Shown piece by piece: positions 9,439 to 21,302 of a DNA stretch of 64,000 nucleotides. Origin of the DNA: Neonectria sp. B-13 (lineage: Eukaryota; Ascomycota; Sordariomycetes; Hypocreales; Nectriaceae); NCBI GenBank assembly GCA_002682825.1, contig NOKP01000003.1, forward strand, positions 434,001-498,000, in the 5' to 3' direction. Position 1 is the stretch's first letter. Every line of letters starts with the position of its first letter. A program made the translations under genes and the position numbers. A model generated the notes under the pieces. It saw only the letters and a list, made by a program, of their open reading frames with translations. It was not told the DNA's origin and did no database searches.

Positions 9439-12400
9439 ATGTCCATGTCTACACAGTGCAGAAGGCTAATAGGGAAAAGATCATGGCCCTTTTCCTTTGT
9501 GAGTTTTACCAAGCTCGCTGGGCCGGATAATAAGCCCTTATGGGAAGGGGCTCAGTGCTCTGAGAATGAGAGCCATTTAGCACCATACTACTATTGCATG
9601 CGATGTGATGAGATGTTTTGCGTCGGCTGTTGGTCCAAACAGAAGAAGCATCAGAAAGCAGAAACAGGCCATGATCAGACCGTCCCCAGCGACGCCATCA
9701 TAGTGCATTCGACTCTGAGGGTCAAACTCGACGAGTGGAGTCTTCTGAAGGATGAAATGAAACGACTCCAGGCTCCGGAACTCCTCCGTCCGGTTGGCGG
9801 CAGCAGCGAGTGGTTCGGGGTCAGGCCAAAGAACGAAACCGGAGACTGCTTACTGACCGAGGGCCCGGCATATGAGCTCATGATGGATTCCTTTTGGACA
9901 TCCACGTCTGGCATCTACCCCGGTTTAGTGTCCTTTGTCGGCGAGACGGGTACGCAACACATGTGCTTCCGACTCCCAGGGGATGATGCTAATTTCTACA
10001 AGGGTCAGGCAAGAGCACTTTGATTAGTCTTCTGTCTAAGGTGAGTATTGTGACTTGATCGAGTGCGACAATTTATTCTACCACTTAGTCATTCTCACAC
10101 GTTTACAGTTCTCCAGGTCCCAAATCAGGAGCCTATTCAAGACACCAAGGGTAGGTGATTCGGGATCCCTCGAGTCAACTTCATCAAATGTCCACCTCTA
10201 TGCCGATCCAGACACATTTCTCACCGAGAATCCACTTCTGTATGCCGACTGCGAGGGAATGGATGGAGACGAACTTCCCGCTGAGATGAGGAAGTCTTTG
10301 GCGGGCACTGTATATTCCGGCGATCCTCTGTCACACGCTTCCCAGACTTCTTGGCTTGGTTCGCAAGACATTGTCTGGGAAAAGAAGCCCGGACATGGTA
10401 GGGTCTGGACAAGAAAAGAGATCACAAAGAGTCTATTTCCGAGGATTCTCTACATCTTTTCGGATGTCGTTGTCTTCATTCCATTCAACAGGATGTAAGG
10501 AACTCAATCTGTCCATACAATATCATCCTTGACTAACTCATTACTACCAGCCGGCTTGAGGACACGATTTTCCAGTTGGTACAATGGGGACATAGCGCCA
10601 CTGTACAGTCATACAACAAGCCGGTTCTTCCAAGTGCCATTATTGCCTTCATCAACCGGGATGAGCAGGTCGACCCTGGCGATTACGACCTTGAAGCTGC
10701 GAAAAGGTCAATTTTCAAAGAGTCCAGGCTCAAGGACGTTTCTAGGGACAAGGGCCTAGAGCCGTATATTCAGTACTGGAAGGCCAATGGCCAAGAAATC
10801 GAGTCAGCAGAGGACCTTCTCAGTTGCTACTATTCCTCAGTCAGTGTTGTACACTTTCCCAGCGGGAAAAGTCCGACGAGGATGCATCAGCAAGTAGAGA
10901 AGCTCTACCGGAGAATGAATGAAGTGTGTTTGGATTCGCGAAGTCGAAGAGAGACGGCGTGGATGAAGTGGAATGCGGCCACTCTCCCTCGGTTTGTCCG
11001 CAAAGCGTTCACACACTTTGCGTCTAATTACGAAACTCCCTTCAACTTTTCCGACGCCTGGGTTGACCTTCAGCATATCTCGTTCAACTTCAACGGGTCA
11101 ATCTTCAACCTTGCGAGAATGGTCCAAGGGCATCGAGGTCTCGCCGGTATGGATCTCTGGAAAGAGATCAGCCGCTTTGTTGCTTCTTGTCTTTTCCTCA
11201 ACTGCGTTCGAACAAAGCAGCCAGGTAGGAACTCGGTCTTTCATAACCTGAAGATCAGATTTCCTTGAAACCTCGACTAACCATCCCACAGACTGCAGGC
11301 CAGCAGCAAAACTTTGGAAGCAATGTGACGAAGCCACAGAGCAATACTGGATGAAATTCTGGCCTTGCAAGTACCGTATCGAAACAAAAGAGGGACCCCA
11401 GCCGTGCGTCAATGCTCCCTCGGGACACCCACATCACCAAGGAGGCCAGGCTGTCAAAGGAAGTGATAAAGGTCATATAGCAAGCCATACATGTCAGGAA
11501 CTGCAGAAGGAGTTTCGAAGCCTCGTCGATAAGGCTCTCGGAGGGCTTACATCCAAACTTGGAAGGCATAGCAACGACCACGAGCGGCTCAAAGAAGCAT
11601 CCAAGATTCACCTGGAGCAAACCAAGGAGTTTTACAAGTCTATTGGGAATATTGACAAATTCGTTAGTCACTTGACCTGTCTGGTTTGCCTGGACGGTGT
11701 TCCAGAGCATAGCCTACCATGTGGCCATGTTATCTGCAGGGTGTGCGCAAAGGCCGCCGGGGAGATGACTCCTGGTGGCTTCGTTACGCTCCAAAGATGT
11801 CCTCTCCAGGATCACCAGAAGGAATTTTGGTCACAGCAATGGGCTGGTTACATCAAGCCTTCCCAGGCCGGTCTTAGGATTCTATCACTAGATGGGTAAG
11901 ACTAGATGCCCAGAAAGTACTAGAGAAGAGAAATGCTAACAGGTTCATCAGGGGAGGCGTCAAGGGAATCGTGGAGCTGGAGATCCTGAACAGGCTCCAG
12001 GAACACCTTGGTACTGTACCGGTGAGAGACTGCTTCGATCTGATTGTTGGGACGAGGTAGGTTAAACTATGCCCTATATTCAATGTTCCATCAACCCGTC
12101 AAATCCTTTTACTAAGACTGGCTAACATTCTGGCAGTACCGGAGGTATCATTGCCTGTGCACTCGGTCAAGGCGGACTAGATACTAAACAATGCGACACT
12201 GAGTTTGTCAAACTACTGACAAAGGCCTTTACGAAACCCAGCGAGAGCAGCATGCCTGGATGGATCGGAACCCTACTTGAAGGCGTCACTGCGTTTTTCA
12301 ACCAGGGCCTATACAAATCCCAATCGCTAGAGGATGCCCTGAAAGAAGGACTGCCTGAACACTCTCTCTTCGGTGGGACGTTAAAATTCAAGTTTCCTTC

Positions 12401-13941
12401 AGTCAAGACTGCTGTCACAACGTCGACAAGACAAGGCCAAGTCATAGTCCTTGGCAACTACAACAGGAGTCCCCCAGAGCGCGGTAATATTTGGAGTGAA
12501 GCTTTACCCATCAGTAACAGGCTAACCATCGTCCAGCGTTCTATGAATTGCAAATATCGGGTCCAGGTCGCGAAATGCAGTTGTGGGAAGCGTAAGTTTT
12601 AGTTGTCTTCATGCGTGCTTCGAGAACCTTACACTGTCTAGAGCGAGAGCCACATCCGCAGCACCACTCTATTTCCCTCCCTTCTCTCGTGAGGGCACTC
12701 ACGATGTCACTCGCGAGGGCGCCAAACAAGTATACTTGGATGGTGGGCTTTGGCACAACAACCCCATCAGAATCGCCGACAGCGAGGCCAAGGCAATCTG
12801 GCCAGGTACCAAGCACGCTCATCCAGATATGATCTTGTCGATTGGCACGGGGTATCACAAGACAGAGCTCAATGCGAGCAATGGGGCACAGGTCTACCTA
12901 GAGCAGGTCATCAAAGAGTCTATCCCGGAAGCGTCTGGGAGTGCCAAGAGCAGGAGCTTTGTCTACGGTATCGCGGAAACGGGAATGAGCCAGTTCATAC
13001 GCAGTCTCAACAGCGAGCGCATTTGGCACGAGTGGCTTCAGGCTAGGTCGCCTAGTGCGGAGTTTGAGTCGAGATATCAACGGCTCAACGTACAGTTTGA
13101 CAAGGTTATTTCGATGGACGATCCAAGTGACACAGCAATCAAAACCTGTCGCGAAGCAGTCAAAGGCATCTCAGAGAACATCTTTGAGTCTGTGGCTGAT
13201 CAGCTCATAGCCTCATGCTTCTTCTTTCGTGTTGACAAGGAGTCGATACACACGGACTTCAACGGGTCGTACGAGTGCTGTGGTAAGATGACGATGGTGG
13301 GCTCATTTATCTGGACATTTCCTGACTAATGTACAGGTGTTATCGAATGTCGACTGCAACCAGAGAGTGTCAAGTTACTAGGCGAGCACTTTGAGAGTTT
13401 GCCCAGGCAGCCGTACTTTATTCTCAAAGAGACCCACGCAAAGAACGCGGAATCGATCTCCATTGATAGCAACATGTTGAAGACAATGAAGGATCAAGGT
13501 AGTTTCCGTGTGACTCGGGATCTTCGAGTCACTAGCGAACTCGCTGATACGGAAATCTTCTTGAACATGCGAGACACATCAAAGCCTGGCTTCCACATCA
13601 GCGGGTTTCCGAGGAGGGTTAAGGATGATGAAGACGATGGCAAGTCCCCATTTTCGATCATTTACAGCTTGGATGGCTCTAACCGTATCTTAATATTAGG
13701 TGTCTATTCATGTGTCGACAGGAGACTTGACCAGCGTTTTCGATTGCTAAACCGCCTCAAATTCTTTCTGGGTCATGCTTTTGAAAAGATAAAACCTCAT
13801 TTTGGTAATGAGGGAGAGACATCTAACAGACGACGTGTTCTTTCATTTGAGAAGAAGAAAGGCTTGAGCGTGGGAGGCTCAAGAGAGCAGTCTGGTGCTG
13901 TCGAGGTTGAACAACCCAACACGAGAGCTGTGAAGAAATAG
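9439..13941 (+). CDS. GTPase-RING-patatin multidomain protein
   Basis: About 1321 aa. Exons are 9439..9949, 10003..10040, 10109..10494, 10551..11224, 11292..11895, 11952..12056, 12137..12483, 12537..12591, 12642..13282 and 13337..13941; all phases close. The order is: Cys/His-rich zinc-binding N-terminus (YYCMRCDEMFCVGCW, about 50-85); P-loop GTPase with Walker A GETGSGKST (about 168-176, assembled across an intron), DCEG (about 230) and NRDE (about 347); RING-like CLVC...CGHVICRVC (about 665-690); patatin domain with DGGGVKG oxyanion loop (about 736), GTSTG nucleophile elbow (about 773) and DGG catalytic Asp (about 940). Both patatin dyad residues are intact, so lipid hydrolase activity is likely. 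NTPase-patatin fusions act in fungal and bacterial immunity-like systems. The start is uncertain: an ATG at 9411 opens only a six-codon frame unless spliced. Confidence 0.8.
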
Positions 13942-14711
13942 AGAGTTACTGTCTCAAGACAGAATGTCAGGAGCCCGGCTCAGTCAGGAGGATCAAGGTC
14001 CCTCGTGACCACTTCAGATGGCAGTTCACCCTCGCAGTCAAAGAGAGCATCTTGGCCCTCAATTCTAAATTTTCAGCCCTTCGAGAGGCTCTTCAGATTT
14101 TCAATCCATTTAGCAGAATTCAATAAGCTTAGTTTATCTAAAGTCATGCTTCCTCTTCTTACTGTGCTGGTTGTTCTTAGTTGCGTTGTGCGGTTGTGCG
14201 TGTTTGTCACCTGCAAAATACGCTGGTGGGAATGAGGCTTTCTCGCAGCTCTAGGTGTTCAATTTTACACCTACAAACCCAAGAAATCAATACCAAAGAT
14301 CGCGACCTAGCCTAGGAATTGTAAGAATGTGAGATAACTCTAAAAGTCCTACTACAAGATAGCCTGCCGTGCCTGGCGATGGATGGCGCTGCCGAGCGAG
14401 GAAGGCGAGTGAATTTATCACGCACGACACCAATCCATCAGTGGGGACGCAATGGTTAGGCCTGAGAGACCCTGGTATAAACAGGTACCACGTTGGCCCG
14501 ATGTTTTCACAGATGCGATCGGGAATCCTTTCCTTAAGGCCATGTTTCGACTTCTTCTCGGAACCAAGACTGCCAACCAGCAAAACAAAAAGCTGCATGA
14601 GGATATGATCGATTCCTTCCGGCTTCCTTCCGGCTTCCTCCGCTGTCGGCGAGTCAAGAACGAACCCTCCCATCACGTCATTTTGAGCGATGGTAAATAA
14701 TGAAGACTAAC
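13942..14711. other. gene-free gap before the cluster
   Basis: 770 bp between the 3' ends of the patatin gene and the Rossmann-fold gene. Two stretches read like coding remnants: about 14000-14130 (a frame with FRWQFTLAVKESIL and a coiled-coil look) and 14452-14700 (82 codons). Neither resembles a family I know. GTGGGG occurs at 14451. Confidence 0.35.
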
Positions 14712-15695
14712 TTACAGCACGACATAAGATGGTGCTGGGTTATCATCAGACATGCCTGCATACGCACTCCAGTGTCTTCGAATCCTTGTCTGCGCCTCGG
14801 CTTCGTCGGCGATTGCGATAGCAAGGTCTGCTGCGGTGATTCCGTGCAGTCTTCCATCAAATGTCGTTACGTTGCTAGTAACATCCACTGGCTTTACTGG
14901 AAGCTCGTCGAAAACGACTTCGTAGCTGCCACTTCGTTTCCCTGGACGATATAGAGCGGGAGGTGAAACAAAGGTCCAGCGGAAGGACATGTTTCCGTCA
15001 AAGAACATAAAGCTAGTCCGGCATGCCGTAACAAAGTTCAAAGCCTTGTCGTTCCCCGAAACTGTTTGTTCATACTCCTTGATGATCCTTAGTGCATCAC
15101 CGTCCGCTGTGCCTTGACGTAGCTTGATCCGCGCGTTTCGATAGTGTCTCAGGGAGGAACCCATAGAACCAAGTCTTTCTTCCATATATGTGACGTGGGC
15201 ATGGCTGTCTGCGATCCCGCGGCGGTAGGCGAGCCACCAATCCTTGCTCTCGGAGCAGGTTTGCAGTCGATTCCAGGGTATTTTCAGAGATCCGCATCCA
15301 CCGACCATGATAAAGTAGGACACTTTGCTCTCCTTGGCTGCAATGATGATTTTTCGCGTCAACTCCAAGAAAGGTTCTGTGTTAAGTCAGTCGTTACGCG
15401 CTCTTTGGAAGGAACCATATTATTGGGCCCTCATACGATATTGTAAAGCAGCTTCCCCAGCCGTATGGGGCCCATACTGGTTGACAAGAACGTCAAGGCT
15501 TTCGAACGCCTTGATCAGTTGCTCTAACGAGCAGCTCTCGATGTTGATTGCATAGGGAGTGTAGGCACCATGAGTTCCTAGTTTCTCTGGTCGTCGAGAA
15601 ATGCCACGAACTGAGTGGCCGCGGTTAATGAGCTCGAGGCATAGGTATGAGCCGCCAAAGCCAGCTGGACCAATAACTCCAGTTTTGAGTCCCAT
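14712..15695 (-). CDS. NAD(P)-binding Rossmann-fold (NmrA/atypical SDR-like) protein
   Basis: Predicted cytosolic nucleotide-binding reductase or isomerase, 307 aa. Exons are complement(15437..15695) and complement(14712..15376). The start is MGLKTGVIG at 15695, followed by the dinucleotide loop GPAGFGGSY and a basic RGISRRPEK segment that favours NADP. YFIMVGGCGSLKIP resembles the beta-strand region of atypical SDRs (YwnB/NmrA-like), while the classical YxxxK is not evident. It is divergent to the FAD monooxygenase and shares a 497 bp promoter with two TGTGGGG boxes, which ties it to the cluster. The substrate is unknown. Confidence 0.75.
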
Positions 15696-16192
15696 GGTGA
15701 CGCTTGTTTGAAGAAAAAGATTGCACACTTTCTGATACTGTGTATATACTTGAACTCCGGCTCCCTCCCTGGGTCTAGTCAAGATGAACAACCTTGCACT
15801 GTGGGGTAGCTTCTAAAGGGTGGACGGATTCCACCCCGCGTTGTGTGTCTATGTGGGGTTAAGACGTGGAAGCATCCACCACTGCAAGCAAGCAATTCCA
15901 TCCCCACCATCATGTACTCCACGTTCAGAATATCGTGGCTTGATAGAGACGCAGGCTGACCCCTTGGCTGGGCTGTTGTGGGATCACCCGCTATGTTTGG
16001 TATACGCCTAATCCGAATCTTTGGTGGTAAATAAGCCCCGCTAGATTCATCAAATTCCTTTCCAGTCCTCCTCAGATTCTACTTGAAGTCTTCCAATTTT
16101 CATGACACTCTTGCTCAAAGTCCACACCCCAAACTTAACTTTAGTCGACTGTCCCTCTGCCAGTTCCGTATCGAGCCCGAGACTATTCAACC
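15696..16192. promoter_or_regulatory. bidirectional promoter with two TGTGGGG boxes
   Basis: Divergent promoter of the Rossmann-fold gene and the FAD monooxygenase. GTGGGG occurs at 15801 and 15853, both inside TGTGGGGT, at about 105 and 160 bp from the minus-strand start and 340-390 bp from the plus-strand start. Confidence 0.55.
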
Positions 16193-17735
16193 ATGTCAAC
16201 TATAACTCAAACACCGGGATTTGACAGCGTAAGAACAAATCAGCAGGGGAAGTCGAGCGTCAAAATAATCCATGGCTGATTCAAAACCCAGGTGATTGTG
16301 GTAGGAGCTGGACCAGCAGGGCTGTTGCTTTCCCTGATGCTGTCCAAGAGTGGGATCCCTGTCAGTCTTTTAGACATGAGCAAGGATTTGGATACAAACC
16401 CTCGCGCAACTCACTATGCTGCTCCAGCCATGTCCGAGCTTAACAGAGCTGGAGTTGGGGCGGATCTGCGTGCACAAGGGTTCGCTCCAAACGGGGTTTC
16501 CTGGCGCAAATTGGATGGCACACCTATTGTGGCGATAAATGCCACGGACCTTGACGATGATCCCGATCGAATGACATGTTTGCCCCTCAACCAACTTGTA
16601 CAAGTCCTAAGAGGGCATCTCCTGAAGCAGGAGAATGTGGACATTCTCTTTAATCACAAGGTTGTCGGCATCAACCAAGATGATAGCAAGGCCTGGATTG
16701 ACGTCGAAACTCCCGATGGCACCAAGAGGCTGGGCGCAGACTACATCGTCGGCTGTGACGGGGCCACTAGTCAAATTCGACGTTCACTATTCGGTGATTG
16801 GGAGTTTCCAGGCAAAACTTGGGACCAGCAAATTGTGGCAACAAATGTGTGTTGTTTATCGCCTCAGCTTTTTGTATTTCACTGGACTGACATAGTTTCC
16901 GTCAACAGACGTACTACGACTTTAAAAAGTTTGGATGGGACGATTCGAATTTCATTGTTCATCCGGATCACTGGTTTATGGCTGCCAGGATCTCGAACGA
17001 TGGGTTGTGGCGCGTAACATACGGAGAGGTTGCCGGATTGACTAATGAGAAGTTGCGCGAGCGACAACCCGAAAAGTTCAAGCTGATGTTGCCTGGGCAT
17101 CCTGACCCAAGTGAGTATCGGCTGGTCAACTTCAGCCCCTACAAGATTCATCAGCGCTTAGCTAAGTCGATGCGTGTGGGACGTTTCCTCCTCGCCGCTG
17201 ATGCTGCGCATCTATGTAACCCCTTGTGAGTTTTGGACTATCCTAGTCTCCTCAGATTCTAGAGCTGACAAGGGTATTGTAGCGGCGGCCTTGGTCTAAC
17301 TGGTGGTATCGTCGATGTCGGAGGCTTGTACGACTGCCTGCGAGGCATCTATGAGAACAGGGCGGACCCAACTATCCTCGACAAGTATAACGAGGTCAGG
17401 CGACAGATATATCTCGACATCATTGATGTGGTTTCAAGCTCAAACATACGGAGGCTCTTCGACCTGGATCCAGAGCATGCCCTCGAGCATGATACGTTCT
17501 TTCAGATGGTAAAGAGAGCCGAGACAGACCGAGAGTTTTCCAAAGAACTCCAGAACGTGCGTGCAATTCAAAAGCGTCTCTTTTTCAGCTGTTTCTACCA
17601 AACAGTCGCTAACCATGGCCAATTTTATAGTCTATACGATCGATTGAGCATGATTTTACGCAGTACTACAACAAGGGCGCAGACACAGAGAAGGGTGATG
17701 CACTCCGGCCGAGTCATGCTGTCCCTGTTAACTAG
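16193..17735 (+). CDS. FAD-dependent aromatic monooxygenase, PHBH fold
   Basis: Single-component flavoprotein hydroxylase for a phenolic substrate, 428 aa. Exons are 16193..16228, 16292..16846, 16909..17225, 17283..17556 and 17631..17735. Visible are the Rossmann motif VIVVGAGPAGL (residues 13-23), GCDGATSQIRRS (about 164-175) and the FAD ribityl motif AADAAHLCNPFGGLGLTGG spanning intron 3. The last exon gives an ordinary C-terminus (HDFTQYYNKGAD). The relatives are MhpA/UbiH-type and fungal 4-hydroxybenzoate 1-hydroxylase-like enzymes, which add OH to or next to a ring substituent and can feed hydroquinones into ring cleavage. It is divergent from the Rossmann-fold gene and convergent with the BBE oxidase. 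Confidence 0.88.
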
Positions 17736-18206
17736 TGCTATATTTGAGAACTTTTATAAACTTTCGACTTTTGTCAGTCGCGGTTTTAATGTTGCAAACC
17801 TGTACTGTTTAGTGAAGATGGAATTAGGAGAGGAGTGATTTCATTGTGATCATATTGCGAATAGTCTTAGGAGACAAGTAACATAAACTAGAGCGTCCTA
17901 AGAAGTCTATTCAAATCTGAGATCCTTAATGAGTCTATGAGTGTAGATGTTAGATTTATAAAATTTTAAATTGCTTAGTTCCTTTAGCTTCAGCTATTAA
18001 ACTTGTATTGTTTCAACTTCGCTGCACAAGCTTTACAGTTATTAATCAGTATTTGGAAGCAATGATTTGGATTTCCACATTTTGGGAGAAAGTGAATTGC
18101 ATTTATACTGGAATACATATTTGAAGCGACCTTACGTAGCAGCACTGATTTTGATGGCGAGATTTAATATTTATATTATCCATCACCATTACTACCTACT
18201 TAGAGT
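17736..18206. other. intergenic, convergent 3' ends
   Basis: 470 bp, AT-rich, between convergent genes. No gene or cluster motif is seen. Confidence 0.45.
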
Positions 18207-19764
18207 TTACAGAAGCTCTTTATCTGTGGTACCTCCTGTCAGTGCCTTGTATGCAGGAAATAGTCCCTCAGGGTCCCATTTATGACGAACGGCTAGAAAG
18301 CGGTCCCGTGCAGAGTCGGTCCATACTTTAATCTGTGATTTTAATTATTCAACTTGCGGTTGCCAGTAGTAGGTGAGCTCAAAAAACATACCTTTGGAGA
18401 ATGTGTAGACTGACTGGTTGCATCGAAATCAGCAACGTAGATTCCGCATGCGACGGTTTCTGCTTTCTTATACGAGTTCCGCATGACATCTTGAACTCTT
18501 GTCTGCAGAGAAGGGTCTTTCCAACCACTGAAGGTGGAAATATAGTACTCTTGCGGAAGGCTGAATACCGCATCGTCTTCGTTGGGGTTGGTGGTGTCGC
18601 ACATGTAAAGGCAGCCAAAAGAAGACGGGGTTGGCAAACGACATAAGGCGGGCTTGATTGCTTTTAGTAGCTGACGAGGATTATTGTTAGCGCCTATCTC
18701 GTGAATGCTGTGCAAATCTTTGCTCTTCTCACCTTGGCCTGGGGAACGGTAGGATCGCTGAGAATGCTACTGATTCCCCATTTTTGATGGGCATTCTCTG
18801 GATTCCAGTCCTCCTGCATCTTGAAATATGCTTCCCAAGATGTCGATTCTACTGGCTTGATCTCAACCAAGCAAGACTTCAACTGATCTGGCACGTCATC
18901 CCAAGAGCTGAGCATATTTGCCGCCTCAGCCAGACTGTCCGCGTACGCCGAGGCATTAATGCCCAGAAGTAGCTTTGACGTTTCAGGGACATGTTCAGTC
19001 GCCAAAGGCTCGAACTTCTCGGGGTGAAACGTGCACAATGCTGTCTCGGTGCATAGCTTTGGCGTCGCACGGTTCCGATCAAAGGCGAAGGACAACAACT
19101 CGTCAAACTTGTCCCGGACTTCAAACAGGAAAGACAGCCCATATAGCTGTCGTTTGGGAATTGTGCGGCTCCAAATGCGTGTTACAACACCGAAGAATGC
19201 TTGGCCTGAGCCTCTTGCAGCCCAGAAGAGATCGGGATTCTCAGTCCGACTCGCGACAAGAACGTGACCGTCCGGCACGATGATCTCCATTCGCAGAATC
19301 CATTCAGTGACGGTAGCACCCCAGCCTCGCATGAATAGCCCCTGACCACCAGCGAGACAGAAGCCGCCGAGGCCCACTGTAGGTGCATGTCCGAAGGGGA
19401 AGAAACGCCCCAGCGCGTCGAGGCGTTGCCAAGCTTCGAACACCGTCACTGCAGGGCCGAAGTTGACGTCGTGTGTGTCCGGGTCGTAATTGATTTGCCG
19501 ATTGAGGTGCGTCGTATCTATGAGGATGCCGCCGTGAACAAGGGATGGCTTCGAGCAAAGATGGCCACCTGAGCGAACACCGACCGGAAGTTTGAGTTGG
19601 CGAGCCCGACGGAGCGCCTCTATGATGTCTTGGTTGGTGTGTACCATGTGAATCTCGGCCGGAAATCTGCCGGGATCAGAAGCGTTGAAGTATCTATTGC
19701 GAGATGCTTCATACTGCGTCGTGTCGGCATTTTGAGTGAGGATGGATCCCGGGACGGTGGCCAT
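18207..19764 (-). CDS. FAD-linked oxidase, berberine-bridge-enzyme type
   Basis: Vanillyl-alcohol-oxidase/BBE superfamily flavoenzyme, 478 aa. Exons are complement(18733..19764, 18392..18670, 18207..18332). The PCMH FAD domain has RSGGHLC, whose His is the expected 8-alpha FAD attachment, and GHAPTVGLGGFCLAGGQG. The position that is Cys in bicovalent BBEs (GTCP-type) reads HAP, so only single covalent attachment is expected. The C-terminal BBE motif reads VRHKWDPEGLFPAYK. Hydrophobic secretory residues at the N-terminus are absent, so it is probably intracellular. Such enzymes oxidise alcohols, sugars or phenolic rings using O2. It is divergent to MBL-fold gene 1 across a motif-bearing promoter. 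Confidence 0.88.
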
Positions 19765-20158
19765 GTTGACAGAGTGGGAGATGTTTAGAGGGCTAACAAT
19801 TAGATATAATTATCAAAAGGTTCCGATCAGAAGGCACTTTCGAAATATAAGTTTCTGGGAAATGAATAACTGAACGACACACAAACCGTAATCAATGGAC
19901 CTTCATTTGCATCCATTATCATTGTGGGGTGAATTCATGGCTGTCTGCTCCGCACTTCTCTCACCGAGGAGGACAGTTGCGGGGATGATTTCGCCTCCCA
20001 ATGACTAGTAGTCTAGGTAATTTGCGGGTGGGGTAATTATGCCCATATGCTAGAAATACTCAAGGTGATGGGGAAGCCAACGCTTGCAACAGGCCCCCCA
20101 TTTATGTGAACTCACGGAATATCGTCTCTTTGGTGGCCAAAGAACAGCCCATAGTTGC
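19765..20158. promoter_or_regulatory. bidirectional promoter with two GTGGGG boxes
   Basis: Between the BBE oxidase and MBL gene 1. GTGGGG occurs at 19924 (in TTGTGGGGTG) and 20028 (in GGTGGGGTAA). Confidence 0.5.
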
Positions 20159-21302
20159 ATGATGCCCTCCTCCAAACGTCTCCCAGATGCAACGGGATCG
20201 GCAGAAGTGATTCTGTTAGACGGCGGCGGCTTTACCACGACTGACGACACGAAAATCCACGCAAATGGCCATAACAAGCCCTACTATCTCTATGACTGGT
20301 GCTTCTACATTCACCATGAAGCAACGGGGCAGAAGATGTTGTGGGACCTCGGGATAAGTGATGTGCGTGCGCAGAACGGTCGGACGAACTCTGCTAAGGC
20401 CACCTGACATGCAGGATCGCAATGATTACACGCCATTTGTCTTGAACTACCATTTCCCCAGCTGCAATCCAGTCGGGCCGCGCTGCACCCTCCTCGATCA
20501 GCTGAAACAAATTGGCGTCGAACCCGAGGACATAGATGTTGTGATGTTTAGGTACTTCAACATTTATCATTCATGCTCGAGATTGTATGATGGCTAACTT
20601 GGGCGATCCGTTGTCAAGCCACGCCCACTGGGACCACAGTCGACCTTTGAAGAACAATTTCCCAAACGCCAGAGTCTTCTTCGGTCCTGGAACTACGTTA
20701 CACTGCTCTCCGGGCCACATCCAAGATGGCCAAATGATGGCCATGATCCAATGGGACTCTCGCTTTTTTGGCGACGAGACGGTCCAAACAGAGCCGTATG
20801 AGGAGCTCAGCGGCCCCTGGGTACAATGGGGGCCGTTTGAAAGGGCGATGGACTATTTTGGGGATGGCAGTCTCTGGATAATCCAGGCTCCAGGCCACAT
20901 GGCTGGTAATCTGGCAGCGGTTGTGCGCATACCGTCTGGAGATCATGTCATTCTAGCAAGCGATTGCTGTCACTCCAGGTCTGTCGGTTCTTACCTAACA
21001 TTACTCATCTCTGGAAGCTCCGAGTCTAACTGAAACGAAGGGACATTTTCCAGGGACGTCAAGAGATTGCAGAGGTGTCGCTCCCTGACGGTTCGAGTTT
21101 CTGTCTTCACGAGGACGTTGCAGCCGCTCTGGATACGATAGATAGGTTGCGAGAGGCAGTTGATGATTATGACATGCACATGGCTATGACTCATGATGCG
21201 GAATGGATCAAGGAGCAGAAGGATGATATCTTGATGTCAATCCTTCACCCTTTCTTCGATGAACACTGCCTCTTGAGGATACGTGCTCATCTCCGACCTT
21301 GA
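20159..21302 (+). CDS. metallo-beta-lactamase-fold hydrolase 1 (lactonase-like)
   Basis: Zinc hydrolase of the MBL superfamily, 320 aa. Exons are 20159..20362, 20415..20551, 20619..20978 and 21041..21302. The start is the first of two adjacent ATGs. The metal motif SHAHWDH is created by splicing at intron 2. Further ligands are PGHMAGN, ASDCCHS and THDAEW, the pattern of N-acyl-homoserine-lactonase-like MBL proteins. Related fungal enzymes open lactones or lactams; here it could hydrolyse a lactone or ester intermediate. It lies 636 bp upstream of P450-1 on the same strand. A distant paralogue sits at 39676-40599. Confidence 0.85.

Noticed and set aside
20159..21302. MBL-fold gene as part of a polyketide thioesterase pair
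   Set aside because: Such MBL thioesterases accompany non-reducing polyketide synthases; no synthase is in the window.
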